The position numbers and the translations under genes are program-made. From contig JAFDJC010000009.1 of the NCBI GenBank assembly GCA_019307665.1, positions 1-21,341 on the forward strand: a DNA stretch of 21,341 nucleotides, given 5' to 3'. Of this stretch, positions 20,784-21,341 are shown piece by piece (the stretch's first letter is position 1; each line of letters starts with the position of its first letter). Origin of the DNA: Deltaproteobacteria bacterium. GTDB lineage: Bacteria; Desulfobacterota; Desulfobacteria; Desulfobacterales; SURF-7. The notes under the pieces were generated by a model. It did no database searches. It saw nothing but the letters and a program-made list of their open reading frames with translations, and was not told the origin of the DNA.

Positions 20784-21110
20784 ATGAAAAAATGCCCCTT
20801 TTGCGCTGAAGAAATTCAAGATGACGCGATAAAGTGTAAACACTGCAGTGAGTTTCTGGATGCCTCCAACGGCTTACGCTTTAGAGAGGAAAAGGCTCAA
20901 TGGTATTTTCGAAAATCCTTTATTATCATTGCAATCTGTTGTGTGGGGCCTCTGGCGTTGCCCCTGATTTGGTGGCATCCACAAATGACGCGGGCATGGA
21001 AGATCGGACTTACAATAGGAATCCTTGTTCTTAGCTGGGTCTTATTCCAAACTACGATGGAATCCATTCGTACTCTCAAAGAGTATTACAAGCTACTTGA
21101 AGGAGTGTGA
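20784..21110 (+). CDS. Small zinc-ribbon membrane protein
   Basis: This 108-residue protein opens with a double-Cys zinc ribbon, KKCPFCAEEIQDDAIKCKHC (about 2-21), typical of the zinc-ribbon heads on diverse bacterial membrane proteins. Two hydrophobic helices follow: SFIIIAICCVGPLALPLIWW (about 46-65) and IGLTIGILVLSWVLF (about 74-88), and a short charged tail. The ATG at 20784 is preferred to ATG 20778 because AAGGGAG is then 6 nt away instead of adjacent. No specific function is known. It is likely a single gene with its own promoter, but none was identified with confidence. Confidence 0.8.
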   Translation: MKKCPFCAEEIQDDAIKCKHCSEFLDASNGLRFREEKAQWYFRKSFIIIAICCVGPLALPLIWWHPQMTRAWKIGLTIGILVLSWVLFQTTMESIRTLKEYYKLLEGV

Positions 21111-21341
21111 AATGGTTGACAGGTAGAACAATCAGTAAACACCGCCCGTGCTTTTATCGCGACTTTATATAAGACAACTTGATTGAAGAATGAAAAAATT
21201 TTTGTGGAAAGTCATTAGAATATTTAACAGGACATTCCCCAAAAACAAGGTTTAAATATTAGCAATGATAGTAGCGTCAAGAGCTGAGTCGAATTGACAA
21301 GTGAAAAAGTCATTTTTCAATCAATTTCGGGGAAACTTTCA
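21111..21341. other. Non-coding tail, no feature seen
   Basis: No convincing gene, repeat or terminator is visible from 21111 to the window end. A 21-codon ORF at 21190-21255 has no ribosome-binding site. A short complementarity between ATTCCCC (about 21234-21240) and GGGGAA (about 21330-21335) is too weak to call. Confidence 0.5.

Overview
The window looks like a chromosomal stretch of an anaerobic deltaproteobacterium, most likely a sulfate reducer of the Desulfobacterales type. This is inferred from a HesB-like selenoprotein with an in-frame UGA, a DUF169 protein, a TRAP solute-binding protein, a large hybrid histidine kinase, a receiver-DUF4388-PilZ protein and many paralogous flavoenzymes. 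No rRNA, tRNA or CRISPR array was seen.

Region 1 (1-3010) is accessory DNA. It holds a vapBC toxin-antitoxin pair, a YajD-like HNH nuclease, a flavodoxin and a higBA toxin-antitoxin pair. Two sequences at 2141-2267 and 2947-3007 have the R''-L''-L'-R' layout of integron attC sites, including extrahelical bases. They bracket higBA as one gene cassette. A weaker third site abuts the flavodoxin stop. No integrase is visible, so this may be a small cluster of attC sites lacking an integrase.

Region 2 (3130-6111, + strand) starts with the selenoprotein gene. It has its own promoter, a terminator-like hairpin in the leader, a probable SECIS and a 15-bp tandem repeat after the stop. An enoyl-CoA hydratase/isomerase, a nitroreductase and a DUF2804 protein follow.

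Region 3 (6117-6242) is a 126-bp non-coding inverted-repeat element flanked by a perfect 8-bp direct repeat. It resembles a MITE with IS66-like GTAA ends and sits between convergent genes.

Region 4 (6254-15789, - strand) is a long set of co-oriented genes. In transcription order they are a MerR regulator with two HTH domains, a small coupled protein, two phytoene-desaturase-like flavoproteins, an SCP2-like protein, a GMC oxidoreductase, a DUF169 protein, an HDAC-family amidohydrolase and an enolase-superfamily enzyme. The combination suggests redox chemistry on a hydrophobic, perhaps isoprenoid- or lipid-like substrate, but the pathway is not recognised.

Region 5 (15834-21110) holds a hybrid histidine kinase with two receivers and an HPt domain, followed by a response regulator. 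A convergent orphan TRAP solute-binding protein and a small zinc-ribbon membrane protein complete the window.
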